A stretch of DNA of 64,000 nucleotides from Comamonadaceae bacterium UBA2121 (GCA_002331385.1 DCYB01000004.1:190018-254017), one strand, 5' to 3'. Shown: positions 49,906 to 59,027, counted from the stretch's first letter. The notes: a model not told the origin generated them from the letters alone. A program made the numbers and translations.

Positions 49906-49920
49906 AAATCCTCAAGTAAA
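49895..49920. promoter_or_regulatory. Palindrome at the LysR start, likely operator
   Basis: TTTACTTG (49895-49902) and CAAGTAAA (49913-49920) form a perfect 8-bp inverted repeat with a 10-bp spacer. It overlaps the upstream LysR start codon (49903-49905) and lies about 125 bp before the transaminase start. If the regulator starts at 49782 instead, the palindrome sits squarely in the divergent promoter. Confidence 0.5.
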
Positions 49921-50043
49921 CAGTGATATTGTGCTATTTACCGAATTATCCACACATCCAACAATGCGCTCATGCGGACCCTGCCGTGGCCGCTATTTTT
50001 TCAATTGAATCAACGCCTTGTCCGACATTTGCTGGAGACAACC

Positions 50044-51408
50044 ATGAGCTTCACCACCATCGACACCCCCGCAGCAGCCGCTTCCGCCGTGCGCACCGAC
50101 GCCGCGTGGCTGGACGCACATTGGATGCCGTTCACCGGCAACCGCGATTTCAAGGCGAATCCGCGCATGATCGTGGCCGCCGAAGGCGCGTATCTGCGCG
50201 ACGACAAGGGGCGCAAGATTTTCGACGGCCTGTCCGGCCTGTGGTGTACGGGTCTGGGCCATGGCCGCCGTGAAATTGCCGACGCCATCGGCAAGGCCGC
50301 GCTGCAGCTCGACTACTCGCCCGCCTTCCAGTTTGGCCACCCCTCCTCGTTTGCGCTGGCCAACAAGATCAAGGACCTGACACCCAAGGGCCTGGACTAC
50401 GTGTTCTTCACGGGCTCCGGCTCGGAGGCCGCCGACACCTCGCTCAAGATGGCGCGCGCCTACTGGCGCCTGAAGGGCCAGGGCAGCAAGACCGTGCTGA
50501 TCGGCCGCGAAAAGGGCTATCACGGCGTGAACTTTGGCGGCATCTCCGTGGGCGGCATCGGCGGCAACCGCAAGATGTACGGTCAGGGCATCGCTGCCGA
50601 CCACATGCCGCACACGCAGCCGCCCGCTGGCACCTTCCAGAAGGGCATGGCCGAAGAAGGTGGCCGTGCGCTGGCCGACAAGCTGCTGGACATCATCGCC
50701 CTGCACGACGCCAGTAACGTGGCGGCCGTGATCATCGAGCCGTTCGCAGGCTCGGCCGGCGTGGTGATTCCGCCCAAAGGCTATCTGGAGCGCATCCGCG
50801 AGATCTGCACGCAGAACAACATCCTCATGATCTTCGACGAAGTCATTACCGGATTTGGCCGCTGCGGCACGATGACCGGCTCGGACGCCTTCGGCGTGGT
50901 GCCCGACATCATGAACTTCGCCAAGCAGGTGACCAACGGCGCGCAACCCCTTGGCGGCTGCGTGGCCACCAAAGAGATTTACGACACCTTCATGGCCGCA
51001 GGCGGCCCCGCCTACATGCTGGAGTTCGCGCACGGCTACACCTACTCCGCGCACCCCATCGCCTGCGCTGCGGGCATCGCCGCACTCGACCTGCTGGAAA
51101 AGGAAGACGGCCCGGGCCGCGTGAAGGCACTCGCCCCCTACTTTGAAAACGCCGTGCACAGCCTGAAGGGCACCAAGCACATCGCCGACATCCGCAACTA
51201 CGGCCTGGCCGCAGGTTTCAGCATCGAACACGCTCCCGGCGAGCCCGCCAAGCGTCCCTACGAAATCGCCATGAAGATGTGGGAGCTGGGCTTCTACGTG
51301 CGTTATGGCGCTGACACCATCCAGCTCGCCCCACCCTTCATCAGCGAGCGCGCAGAACTGGACCGCATGATCAATGCGCTGGGCGAAACCATCCAGTCTG
51401 TCGCCTGA
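50044..51408 (+). CDS. Class III aminotransferase, beta-alanine (omega-amino acid):pyruvate type
   Basis: 454-residue PLP enzyme. Marks: WLDAHWMPFTGNRDFKANPR, GLSGLWCTGLGHGRREIADA, FFTGSGSEAADTSLKMARAY, GYHGVNFGGISVGGIGGNRK, the Asp in ILMIFDEVITGFGRCGTMTG, and the PLP-lysine in IMNFAKQVTNGAQPLGGC. It closely matches omega-amino acid--pyruvate transaminases. It converts beta-alanine (or a related omega-amine) plus pyruvate to malonate semialdehyde and alanine. ATG 50044 is chosen over an earlier start at 49972. The mmsA gene downstream handles the semialdehyde. Confidence 0.95.
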   Translation: MSFTTIDTPAAAASAVRTDAAWLDAHWMPFTGNRDFKANPRMIVAAEGAYLRDDKGRKIFDGLSGLWCTGLGHGRREIADAIGKAALQLDYSPAFQFGHPSSFALANKIKDLTPKGLDYVFFTGSGSEAADTSLKMARAYWRLKGQGSKTVLIGREKGYHGVNFGGISVGGIGGNRKMYGQGIAADHMPHTQPPAGTFQKGMAEEGGRALADKLLDIIALHDASNVAAVIIEPFAGSAGVVIPPKGYLERIREICTQNNILMIFDEVITGFGRCGTMTGSDAFGVVPDIMNFAKQVTNGAQPLGGCVATKEIYDTFMAAGGPAYMLEFAHGYTYSAHPIACAAGIAALDLLEKEDGPGRVKALAPYFENAVHSLKGTKHIADIRNYGLAAGFSIEHAPGEPAKRPYEIAMKMWELGFYVRYGADTIQLAPPFISERAELDRMINALGETIQSVA

Positions 51409-51412
51409 GATC

Positions 51413-51452
51413 AGACGCTACTGCACCCCAAAAGACAGTAGCGTCTTTGTTT
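51413..51452 (+). terminator. Rho-independent terminator after the transaminase gene
   Basis: Perfect 11-bp stem AGACGCTACTG / CAGTAGCGTCT (51413-51423 and 51436-51446), loop of 12 bases, then TTGTTT. It lies 5 bp after the stop codon and implies that mmsA has its own promoter in 51453-51661. Confidence 0.85.
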
Positions 51453-51661
51453 CAGAACCAGAGGTTTTGATTGCAAGGGTTTTAAGCAGCTTCCAACGAT
51501 GCGTGCAAGCTGCTTGGAATCCAACTCCACAATGACGAGATAGGTCCACAGGACAGGCGTAAAACTGCTGACAGTCGTTTTCTACGACAAGGCGTGTGCA
51601 ATGCCGCGTGACGGCCTATCTCGTCACCTTTCAACGATTCACGAACTGGCAATTTCAAATC

Positions 51662-53179
51662 ATGAACAACGACAAGAACGTAACGTCTACCGTCGGGCAC
51701 CTGATTGACGGAAAAATCGTCGCAGACACCGGCCGCACGCAACCCGTCTTCAACCCCGCCACCGGCCAGTCCAGCACCAACGTCGCCCTCGCCAGCAAAA
51801 GCACGGTCGAGCAAGCCATTGCATCGGCAGAGGCTGCGTTCCCCGCATGGCGCAACACCCCGCCGCTCAAGCGCGCGCGCGTGATGAGCAAGCTGAAGGT
51901 GCTGCTGGAAGACAACGCCGACAAGATCGCCGAACTCATCACCGCCGAGCACGGCAAGGTGCTGGCCGATGCGCATGGCGAACTGCAGCGCGGTATCGAA
52001 AACGTGGAATACGCCAGCTACGCGCCCCAACTGCTCAAGGGCGAACACAGCCGCAACGTCGGCCCCGGCATCGACAGCTGGAGCGAATTCCAGGCACTTG
52101 GCGTCACTGCGGGCATCACGCCGTTCAACTTCCCCGCCATGGTTCCGCTGTGGATGTGGCCCATGGCCGTCGCGTGCGGCAACACCTTCGTGCTCAAGCC
52201 CTCCGAGCGCGATCCCTCCAGCACCATGCTCATCGCCCAACTGGCGCTTGAAGCCGGTCTGCCGCCGGGCGTGCTCAACGTCGTCAACGGCGACAAGGTG
52301 GCCGTGGACACCTTGCTGCAAGACCCGCGCGTGAAGGCCGTGAGCTTTGTCGGCTCCACCCCCATCGCCGAATACATCTACGCCGAAGGCTGCAAGCACG
52401 GCAAGCGCGTGCAGGCACTGGGCGGCGCCAAGAACCACGCCATCGTCATGCCCGACGCGGACATCCCCAACGCCGTCAACGCGCTCATGGGTGCGGCGTA
52501 CGGCAGTTGCGGCGAGCGCTGCATGGCCATCCCGCTGGTCGTGGCCATTGGCGACGCCACTGGCGACGCCGTGATCGAAGGCCTGAAGGCAGAAATCGAC
52601 AAGATGAAGGTCGGCCCCGGCACCGACAACAGCAACGACATGGGCCCGCTCGTCACCCAACAGCACTTTGAAAAGGTCAAGGGCTATGTGGATGCTGGCG
52701 TGGCCGAAGGCGCAAAGCTGGTCGTAGACGGACGCGGCGTGAAGGTGGCAGGCCATGAAGACGGCTACTTCCTTGGGGCCTGCCTGTTCGACAACGTACA
52801 GCCCGGCATGAAGATCTATCAGGAAGAAATCTTCGGCCCCGTCCTCGGCGTCGTGCGCGTGAACAACCTGCAAGAAGCCATGAAGCTGATCGACGACCAC
52901 GAATACGGCAACGGCACCTGCATCTTCACCCGCGACGGTGAAGCCGCCCGCTACTTCACCGACCACATCCAGGTCGGCATGGTCGGCGTGAACGTGCCCC
53001 TGCCCGTGCCCGTGGCCTATCACTCCTTTGGCGGCTGGAAGCGCTCCCTCTTCGGCGACCTCCACGCCTACGGCCCCGACGCCGTACGCTTCTACACCAA
53101 GCGCAAAACCATCACCCAACGCTGGCCCTCCGCAGGCGTGCGCGAGGGAGCGATGTTCAGCTTCCCCAGCAGCCGCTGA
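51662..53179 (+). CDS. mmsA: CoA-acylating methylmalonate-semialdehyde dehydrogenase
   Basis: 505-residue NAD-dependent aldehyde dehydrogenase. Marks: VGHLIDGKIVADTGRTQPVF, ITPFNFPAMVPLWMWPMAVA, VLKPSERDPSSTMLIAQLAL, VGSTPIAEYIYAEGCKHGKR, ALGGAKNHAIVMPDAD and the catalytic Cys in GSCGERCMAIPLV. The CoA-acylating MmsA converts malonate- or methylmalonate-semialdehyde to acetyl- or propionyl-CoA with CO2 release. Next to a beta-alanine-type transaminase, it completes beta-alanine breakdown to acetyl-CoA. ATG 51662 matches the family; an earlier in-frame ATG at 51596 is unlikely. Confidence 0.96.
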   Translation: MNNDKNVTSTVGHLIDGKIVADTGRTQPVFNPATGQSSTNVALASKSTVEQAIASAEAAFPAWRNTPPLKRARVMSKLKVLLEDNADKIAELITAEHGKVLADAHGELQRGIENVEYASYAPQLLKGEHSRNVGPGIDSWSEFQALGVTAGITPFNFPAMVPLWMWPMAVACGNTFVLKPSERDPSSTMLIAQLALEAGLPPGVLNVVNGDKVAVDTLLQDPRVKAVSFVGSTPIAEYIYAEGCKHGKRVQALGGAKNHAIVMPDADIPNAVNALMGAAYGSCGERCMAIPLVVAIGDATGDAVIEGLKAEIDKMKVGPGTDNSNDMGPLVTQQHFEKVKGYVDAGVAEGAKLVVDGRGVKVAGHEDGYFLGACLFDNVQPGMKIYQEEIFGPVLGVVRVNNLQEAMKLIDDHEYGNGTCIFTRDGEAARYFTDHIQVGMVGVNVPLPVPVAYHSFGGWKRSLFGDLHAYGPDAVRFYTKRKTITQRWPSAGVREGAMFSFPSSR

Positions 53180-53232
53180 CATCGGGCAGCAAGCTCTGCT
53201 TATGTTGGTGACGGCATAAGCGGGAGGACATG

Positions 53233-53268
53233 AAAAAGCGCCTGTCCTTTTGGATGGGCGCTTTTTTG
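53233..53268 (+). terminator. Rho-independent terminator after mmsA
   Basis: Stem AAAAAGCGCC / GGCGCTTTTTT (core AGCGCC at 53237-53242 and GGCGCT at 53257-53262) with a 14-base loop and a run of six T. It lies 54 bp after the mmsA stop codon. The 177 bp from here to the hsdM remnant hold no supportable gene. Confidence 0.85.
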
Positions 53269-53445
53269 TTTCGGCGGCCTGGTGGCTGTGCCAGATGATC
53301 CAACCCACTTCGCCTCTTCAGCCGTCCGGAAGCGGCTCGGGGGCGCACAATTTCAACACGTTCCCCGCTGCTGCATGGAGCACACGCCAAATCCTCTGCG
53401 CGTCCCAGATGGTTTATGCCTGCGCGGGCACTCGAAGATGGGATG

Positions 53446-53929
53446 CTATGGCAAGGGCTTCAAGCCCATTTCTCTCAAAAAAGCGTTGTGCTTTTCTTTC
53501 GCCGCCGCGATCTCTTTTTCGATCTCCACCAGCGCGATGTGCGTGTCATCCAGACTAATCTCCGCCTCGCCTACTGCTGTGATGATGTAGCGGGAGATGT
53601 TCAGGTTATCGTCGTTCTTCTCGATCTCGGCCTTTGCCACCTTGCGTGAATAGCGTGGTTCTTCTTCACGGAACTGGTAGGTCTTGATGATCTTGGCGAT
53701 GTGTTCGGGCTTGAGCTGGTTCTGGCGCTTGCCCTTTTCGAACTGCTCAATGGCGTGGATGAGCAGCACGTCATCCGGCTTCTTGCACTTCTTCAACGTC
53801 CGAGAGTTAGCGCAGAAAAAGGAAGGACAGCATGTCGTCACGGAAGTCGCCTGCATCCATCGATCCGCGCAGTTGGTCGGCGATGCTCCAGAGCGTGTTG
53901 CCCAGTTGCTTTTGATCGGTTTCTGTCAT
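53446..53929 (-). pseudogene. hsdM: HsdM remnant: type I methyltransferase with large internal deletion
   Basis: From ATG 53929 the frame reads MTETDQKQLGNTLWSIADQL and RGSMDAGDFRDDMLSFLFLR, the normal HsdM start, then hits TAA where Tyr is expected (FLFLR-stop-LSD). Another frame then gives the HsdM C-terminus: KKPDDVLLIHAIEQFEKGKR, NDDNLNISRYI and EIEKEIAAAKEKHNAFLREM before stopping at 53446. About 350 residues with the AdoMet-binding and NPPF motifs are missing. The two parts join near 53800. The start overlaps the rhuM stop (ATGA). It cannot methylate DNA. Confidence 0.88.
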
Positions 53930-54936
53930 TTCTTGGGGCGTCGCTTGATTTTGGTTTCCAGTGCCTGAAGGTCGGCCGCGTCCTGCCGGTCCGCCTCCAT
54001 GGCCTCCTGCCGCTTGCGGTCCTGATCAAACTGCAGATAGAGCTCGCCCGTGCGCGCCTCCATCTGCGCGTGGCTGATGGTGCCGGCGTGCGCAAGCAGC
54101 GGAAAGCCGTTGGACGTGATGATCTGGTCCACGTTCTGCTTCCAGAAGGCCATTTGCGTCTCCTTCTTGCTCTTGGCCCGCAGTTCGGCGGTCTCCAGAA
54201 AGATGACGACCAGCCGGTTTAGCGTGTCGACTTCATCCTCAGTCAGGTAATTCTTAGCCACGACGATGTCCGCCTTGCGCACTTTTTCGCCCGACCAGGC
54301 GAGCAAGCCAAAATGCGGATCCCCAGGATTCGCCCGCGCGCTAACGAGTTCGGCGGCAGTCTTTTGCGTGACGGCAAAGATCAACAGGTTCTGTACGGTG
54401 GCAAAGAAGACCTGCGTGGCTTTGTCGGTCTTGTCGTAGTCGCTGGAAAGGGCAAAGAGATCGCGGACCTTTTGATAGAAACGCTTCTCGGAGGCCCGGA
54501 TGTCGCGGATGCGCGCCAGCATCTCGTCGAAGTAATCCGGGCGCCCGTCCGGGTCCTTCAGTCGCTCGTCATCCATCACGAAGCCCTTGATCAGGTACTC
54601 CTTCAGGACGGTGGAAGCCCAGCGGCGAAACTGCACCCCGCGCGGTGAGCGCACGCGGTAGCCTACGGCAAGGATGGCATCGAGGTTGTAGAGCTTCACA
54701 GGACGCTGCACCTCCCGGCCGCCTTCCATTTGAACTACCGAGGATTCCTCGGTAGTTGCCTCGGGGCTCAGTTCCGCATCCTCGAATATGTTCTTGAGGT
54801 GCAGCCCTACGTTGTCTGTACTTACATCGAAGAGCTGGGCCATCTCCCTTTGCGTCAGCCAAACCGTTGTGTCTTTCACCCGCAGTTTGATCTGGCTGCT
54901 GCCATCTTCTGTGGTGTAAAGAATCAGGGCGCTCAT
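53926..54936 (-). CDS. rhuM: RhuM-family protein
   Basis: 336 residues, apparently complete. The N-terminal HTH/KilA-like part is TVWLTQREMAQLFDVSTDNV, then GLHLKNIFEDAEL; the RhuM core is VKLYNLDAILAVGYRVRSPR, GVQFRRWASTVLKEYLIKGF and VMDDERLKDP. RhuM homologues are widespread in bacteria, often inside type I restriction loci, as here between hsdS and hsdM fragments. Biochemical role unknown. The start overlaps the hsdS-fragment stop and the stop overlaps the hsdM-fragment start. It ends in a charged helical tail (DRKRQEAMEADRQDAADLQA). Confidence 0.92.
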   Translation of the reverse strand: MSALILYTTEDGSSQIKLRVKDTTVWLTQREMAQLFDVSTDNVGLHLKNIFEDAELSPEATTEESSVVQMEGGREVQRPVKLYNLDAILAVGYRVRSPRGVQFRRWASTVLKEYLIKGFVMDDERLKDPDGRPDYFDEMLARIRDIRASEKRFYQKVRDLFALSSDYDKTDKATQVFFATVQNLLIFAVTQKTAAELVSARANPGDPHFGLLAWSGEKVRKADIVVAKNYLTEDEVDTLNRLVVIFLETAELRAKSKKETQMAFWKQNVDQIITSNGFPLLAHAGTISHAQMEARTGELYLQFDQDRKRQEAMEADRQDAADLQALETKIKRRPKK

Positions 54937-55050
54937 GTCTCAGCCTCTTGAGGCGATGGGAAAAGCTGCTGCATTAGCCCTTTCTTGTGCGTCTTGAGCG
55001 ATTCGAGCTTTTGGGTCGCCAATGAAGCCGTACTCGAGATGCTCTTCTTT
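54933..55050 (-). pseudogene. hsdS: HsdS C-terminal fragment
   Basis: The last 35-40 codons before the TGA at 54933-54935 read ATQKLESLKTHKKGLMQQLF then PSPQEAET. The block 'KL..LK.HKKGLMQQLFP' is the conserved end of type I specificity subunits. Upstream of about 55050 the frame stops resembling HsdS, so both target-recognition domains are gone. The stop overlaps the rhuM start (ATGA). Exact left limit of similarity is approximate. Confidence 0.75.
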
Positions 55051-55481
55051 GACGTTGAGACCCGGAGCGCGAGGCGGCAGACCGTAAGTGGACGTAGATG
55101 ACATGGACCAGAAGCGTGCGTAGACGATGAAGCGAAAGGCAATGCGCGCGGCAATGTGCCAAATACAGCGCCCGTTTGAGCATGCAGGCAGTACTGCTCT
55201 TTGGGATATTTATTGTAGGACAGGGCGAGTGGATCCAGCACCGCTACCGTAGGGAGGTAGACCGCGCGCTGCGCGAAAGCCCATTCTTATGCTCGGGATC
55301 CCTTAGCGCAATGATGCCCCGCATCCAGATGTGAATCTTCAGATACTTTGGAGCGATGCTGTGGCTGGATACCTTAGACCCATATTCACAGCGACCTACG
55401 CCCCGTTGGCGCATCTCGCACTGTATTGAGTGAACTGATGTCCCCATTTCCACCGTTCCCGTTTCATCGCTCAACCCAAGC
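55051..55481. other. Gene-free stretch at the upstream edge of the hsd remnant
   Basis: About 430 bp without a convincing gene. Frames here are short and differ from one another with no family resemblance; it is probably decayed hsdS or flanking mobile DNA. No direct repeats or inverted repeats of insertion-sequence type were seen. Confidence 0.5.
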
Positions 55482-55506
55482 AAAAAGGGGCCGAAGCCCC
55501 TTTCCT
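55482..55506 (-). terminator. Terminator of the Bug gene at 55551
   Basis: AAAGGGGC (55484-55491) and GCCCCTTT (55496-55503) pair across a CGAA loop. Read on the minus strand it ends in a T5 run (AAAAA at 55482-55486), 45 bp after the Bug stop codon. Confidence 0.85.
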
Positions 55507-55550
55507 GTTGCCGCACGCAGTGCGCGCACGGACGCATCCGCGCTGCGCCA

Positions 55551-56594
55551 TCAATCCAGCGTGATGTTGCCCTTCTTGATCACAGCGCGCCATTTGTTGA
55601 TTTCATCGCTCAGAAATGCGGTGGATGCCTTGGGGTCCAGGCCGGAGGGCAGGACGCCTGCGGAGTCGAACTTGGATTTGACTTCGGCGTCGGGCAGGGC
55701 CTTGGCGATTTCCTTGTAGAGGCGGTCGACGATGGGCTGGGGGGTGCCCGCAGGAACGGCCGCCATGAACCACGCGTCGGCGGTGAAGCCCTTGAGGCCT
55801 TGTTCGGACATGGTGGGGACGTCGGGCATGCCGGAGAGGCGTTCGCTGTGCGCCACGGCGAGGGCCTTGACGTTGCCGGCCTTGAGTTGCGAGTTGATGG
55901 TCACGGCGGTGAGGAAGCCGAAATCTGTCTCGCCCGACACCAGCGACACGACGGAGGGCGCGCTGCCCTTGTAGGGCACGTGGGTGACTTTGACGTCGGC
56001 TTGCATCGCGTACAACTCGGCGCCCAGATGGTTCGGGCCGCCCGTGCCGGAGGACGGGAAGTTGAGCTTGGCCGGTGCGGCCTTGGCGGCTGCAGTGAGG
56101 TCGGACAGCGAGTTCAGCGGGCTCTTGCTGCCCACGGTGAGCACCAGCGGGCTGCGGCCCACGAGGCTGACGACGCTGAAGTCCTTGAGCGGGTTGTAGG
56201 GCAGCTTGGTGTAGAGACCGGGCGCCATGGCCATGCAGCCCACGTCGCCGAGGATGATGGTGTAGCCGTCCGCCGGAGATTTGGCCACCAGGTCGCAGCC
56301 GATGGTGCCGTTGGCGCCGGGCTTGTTGTCGACGACGACCGACACCTTCATGTTGTCGCCCATCTTCTGTGCGAGCAGGCGACCAATGATGTCGGTGGAG
56401 CCGCCGGCCGCGTATGGAACGATGAGGCGGATGGGCTTGTTCGGGTAGCCGTTGTCGCTAGCCGCGTGTGCGACCGGCGCGGTCAGTGCAGCCACGCAAG
56501 CGATAGCAGCAGCGCCTGCCAGGGTGCGCAGCGTAACGCGCGAAGTGGTGAGCGGAAGCGATGCGAACTGGCGCGACGGATTCATCATTGACAT
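55551..56594 (-). CDS. Bug/TctC-family periplasmic solute-binding protein
   Basis: 347 residues. Signal: TLRTLAGAAAIACVAALTAP with cleavage near VAHAA. Family blocks: YPNKPIRLIVPYAAGGSTDI, VVVDNKPGANGTIGCDLVAK, SPADGYTIILGDV, FPSSGTGGPNHLGAELYAM, VTHVPYKGSAPSVVSLVSGE and MPDVPTMSEQGLKGF. A strong terminator follows and the next gene is a FadR-type regulator on the same strand 191 bp upstream, so it is probably transcribed alone. No TctAB partner is near. Confidence 0.93.
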   Translation of the reverse strand: MSMMNPSRQFASLPLTTSRVTLRTLAGAAAIACVAALTAPVAHAASDNGYPNKPIRLIVPYAAGGSTDIIGRLLAQKMGDNMKVSVVVDNKPGANGTIGCDLVAKSPADGYTIILGDVGCMAMAPGLYTKLPYNPLKDFSVVSLVGRSPLVLTVGSKSPLNSLSDLTAAAKAAPAKLNFPSSGTGGPNHLGAELYAMQADVKVTHVPYKGSAPSVVSLVSGETDFGFLTAVTINSQLKAGNVKALAVAHSERLSGMPDVPTMSEQGLKGFTADAWFMAAVPAGTPQPIVDRLYKEIAKALPDAEVKSKFDSAGVLPSGLDPKASTAFLSDEINKWRAVIKKGNITLD

Positions 56595-56785
56595 GGTTTT
56601 CTCAAAGAATGGAATGAATTGATTTTTCTTGCGCGCGCGAGATTAGCAGCGCGCGTTCCTTTCCACACAAATTTCAGGGGATTGGGAGCGGTCGCTCCAG
56701 CGCATGAGCGTTTGCAGGCGATGTGCCAAGGCGCCTGCACAACGCCTTCGTCCAAGCCCTCTGGCCTCGTCCGCCCAGAAACGCG

Positions 56786-57583
56786 CTACACCCGACGAGG
56801 ACTGCGCAGGGTGTCGGCGTCGAGGATGAGCTTGCCCTGGATGCGTCCCTTCATGCGTTTAACGGCGCGCGTCGCATCCTGCATGTGCTGCTGCATCAGC
56901 TCGCGCACGCGCTCGGCATCGCGCTCGCGCGCGGCGTCGAGAATGTCGCGGTGGTAGTTGGCGTTTTCTTCGCCAAAGCGGCGGTGCTCGGTCTTGGGCG
57001 TGCGGTTGCCGAAGACGATGAGCTGGCGAATCATCTCGTTGATGAGCTCGCAGGTGAAGCGCAGGAACGGGTTGGGATTGGCGCCCGCCAGGATGTCGTG
57101 AAAATTGACGTCCTCGCGCCGTTGCATCAACAGGTCTTCGTGGCTGGACGAGGGGTCGCAGCAGACGATGCTGTGCTCCAGCGCTTCAAAGTCGGCATCG
57201 GTGAGATGCGGCACTGCACCAGCGGCCAATTCGGGCTCCAGCATGAGGCGCACGGCGTAGATGTCGTCGATCGTGACTTCCTTGAAGAACAGGTAGTTCT
57301 GCATGAACTGCAACGTGCGATCCAGCGGCACTTCCACAATCGTTCCGCCGCCCGAGGGGCCGGTGGAGATGGTGACCAGCCCCTGCACTTCCAGCGATTT
57401 GAGGGCCTCGCGGATCGTGCCCTTGCTCACCTCGAACTGTGCCTGCAACTCGCTCTCTCGCGGGAGGCGGTCGCCGGGGCTCAGGTTCTTTTCGGTGATC
57501 ATGCGCTTGATCTCCTGCGCCACCAGATCGGAGCGCTTGAGTTGCTTGATCGCCATCGGAGAGGAAGACTTATTGGTAGCCAT
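56786..57583 (-). CDS. FadR-subfamily GntR transcriptional regulator (FCD domain)
   Basis: 265 residues from ATG 57583 (MATNKSSSPMAIKQLKRSDL); starts at 57658 and 57556 are also open. The winged HTH is LVAQEIKRMITEKNLSPGDR, LPRESELQAQFEVSKGTIRE, ALKSLEVQGLVTI. The FCD effector domain has the metal ligands in RLMLEPELAAGAVPHL, VNFHDILAGANPNPFLRF and NANYHRDILDAARERDAERV. It is divergent from the livKHMGF and M81 genes and probably controls them, responding to a small acid or amino-acid derivative. Confidence 0.93.
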   Translation of the reverse strand: MATNKSSSPMAIKQLKRSDLVAQEIKRMITEKNLSPGDRLPRESELQAQFEVSKGTIREALKSLEVQGLVTISTGPSGGGTIVEVPLDRTLQFMQNYLFFKEVTIDDIYAVRLMLEPELAAGAVPHLTDADFEALEHSIVCCDPSSSHEDLLMQRREDVNFHDILAGANPNPFLRFTCELINEMIRQLIVFGNRTPKTEHRRFGEENANYHRDILDAARERDAERVRELMQQHMQDATRAVKRMKGRIQGKLILDADTLRSPRRV

Positions 57584-57824
57584 GTGCAATGCGTTATCGA
57601 CAGGAATGCGGCCACGGATACCGGCCACTATCGCGGTGGATGCAGTATGCACCGGCATGGCTCAAATTGCGCGTCCGGTCAGGGTTTGTCCGCGTCTTAT
57701 TTGTCCTATTTGTCACTATAAATAGATGCCGAGGAGCGGATGTTTCCTTCGCCGGTCTGGCACGCACCGTGCTCTTACAACAAAGCAGGCCTATGCGCCT
57801 CGATTCAACCTGGAGACCATCACC

Positions 57825-59027
57825 ATGCAACGTCGTCACTTCCTGCAGTTGTCCGCTCTGGGCACTTTGCCCGCATCCCTTGGCCTATCGCACTCCGCGT
57901 GGGCGCAGGCGAAAGACACGATCCAGTTCGGTTGCCCGGTGCCAATGTCCGGCGCGTTTGCAGCCAACGGCAAATTTGCCGATCTGGGCACCAAGCTGGC
58001 CATCGAGCAATACGGCAAGGCGTTGGACCGTCCGCTGGCCTACACGCTACTGGACACCGAAGGCAAGCCGGCCACCGCCATCCGCAAGGTGCAGGATGCG
58101 TCGCAACAAGGCGCGCGCTTCTTTGCGGGCGGCATCCTGTCCTCCGAAGCGTTGGCGATGGGCAAGGAGGCCGAAAAGGCGGGCGGCATTTTCATCACCA
58201 CCGCAGGCGCGGACGAGATCACGGGCAAGGACTGCAACAACGCCACGTTCCGCTGGTCGGTGCCGACGTTCGGCGCGATCGAGCAGACCGTGCGCCCGCT
58301 GCTGGCATCGCTGCCCAAGGCCAAGCGCGTGTACACCATCACGCCGCAATACGTGTTCGGCGATGGTCTTCTGTCGGCGGCCAAGAACATCTTCAAGGAA
58401 AAGAGCATCGAGCACGTGGGCAACAGTTACCACTCGCTCACTGAAAAAGAGTTCAGTGGCTACCTCACCAATGCCGTGGCGGCCAAGCCCGATGTGCTGC
58501 TGATTCTGAACTTTGGCCAGCAGTCCTCCGACACGCTGCGCCAGGCCGTGAGCTTTGGCATGAACAAGAACATGACCATCCTGATTGCCTGGGCGTCGGG
58601 TCTGGAGCAGTTTGAATCGCTTGGCGCCGATCTGTGCGATGGCGTGTACTTCGGCGCGCAATACTGGCACACGGTCGACGCGCCGCAAAACCTCGACCTC
58701 GTCAAGCGTTGCAACGACAAGTTCAAGTTCAATCCCAACTACAGCCTGGCCGGCTCCTACATCATCACCAAGCTGATGATCGACGCCATCATCAAGGCCG
58801 GTTCGGTCGACCAGAAGGCCGTGATCGCCGCGATGGAAGGAATGAAGTACCAGGGACTGACCGGCGAGGAAGAAATCCGCAAGGCCGACCACCAGGTGCT
58901 GAAGAACTATTACCTGCTCAAGGGCAAAGCCAAGTCGAAGATGAAGAACAAGGACGACTACGCCGACATCGTCAGCAGCGGCAAGTCGTTCCTGGCAGTC
59001 GACCAGACCGGCTGCAAGATGGCATAA
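57825..59027 (+). CDS. Branched-chain-type ABC transporter substrate-binding protein (LivK-like)
   Basis: 400 residues with a signal peptide (MQRRHFLQLSALGTLPASLG, cleavage near HSAWAQA). Periplasmic type I binding fold: TIQFGCPVPMSGAFAANGKF, LLDTEGKPATAIRKVQDASQ, FFAGGILSSEALAMGKEAEK, GIFITTAGADEITGKDCNNA and YTITPQYVFGDGLLSAAKNI. Members bind amino acids, amides, urea or aromatic acids, so the ligand is open. ATG 57825 starts the signal; earlier frame codons do not fit. First gene of the livKHMGF operon. Confidence 0.92.
   Translation: MQRRHFLQLSALGTLPASLGLSHSAWAQAKDTIQFGCPVPMSGAFAANGKFADLGTKLAIEQYGKALDRPLAYTLLDTEGKPATAIRKVQDASQQGARFFAGGILSSEALAMGKEAEKAGGIFITTAGADEITGKDCNNATFRWSVPTFGAIEQTVRPLLASLPKAKRVYTITPQYVFGDGLLSAAKNIFKEKSIEHVGNSYHSLTEKEFSGYLTNAVAAKPDVLLILNFGQQSSDTLRQAVSFGMNKNMTILIAWASGLEQFESLGADLCDGVYFGAQYWHTVDAPQNLDLVKRCNDKFKFNPNYSLAGSYIITKLMIDAIIKAGSVDQKAVIAAMEGMKYQGLTGEEEIRKADHQVLKNYYLLKGKAKSKMKNKDDYADIVSSGKSFLAVDQTGCKMA

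Noticed and set aside
51482..53308. 608-codon open frame on the minus strand opposite mmsA
   Set aside because: It lies antisense to a clear aldehyde dehydrogenase gene. Its His/Val/Gly-rich composition is typical of a GC-rich shadow frame and it matches no family.
53281..53445. Short plus-strand frames between the mmsA terminator and the hsdM fragment
   Set aside because: Low-complexity, overlapping in several frames, and partly antisense to the hsdM remnant; not supportable as genes.
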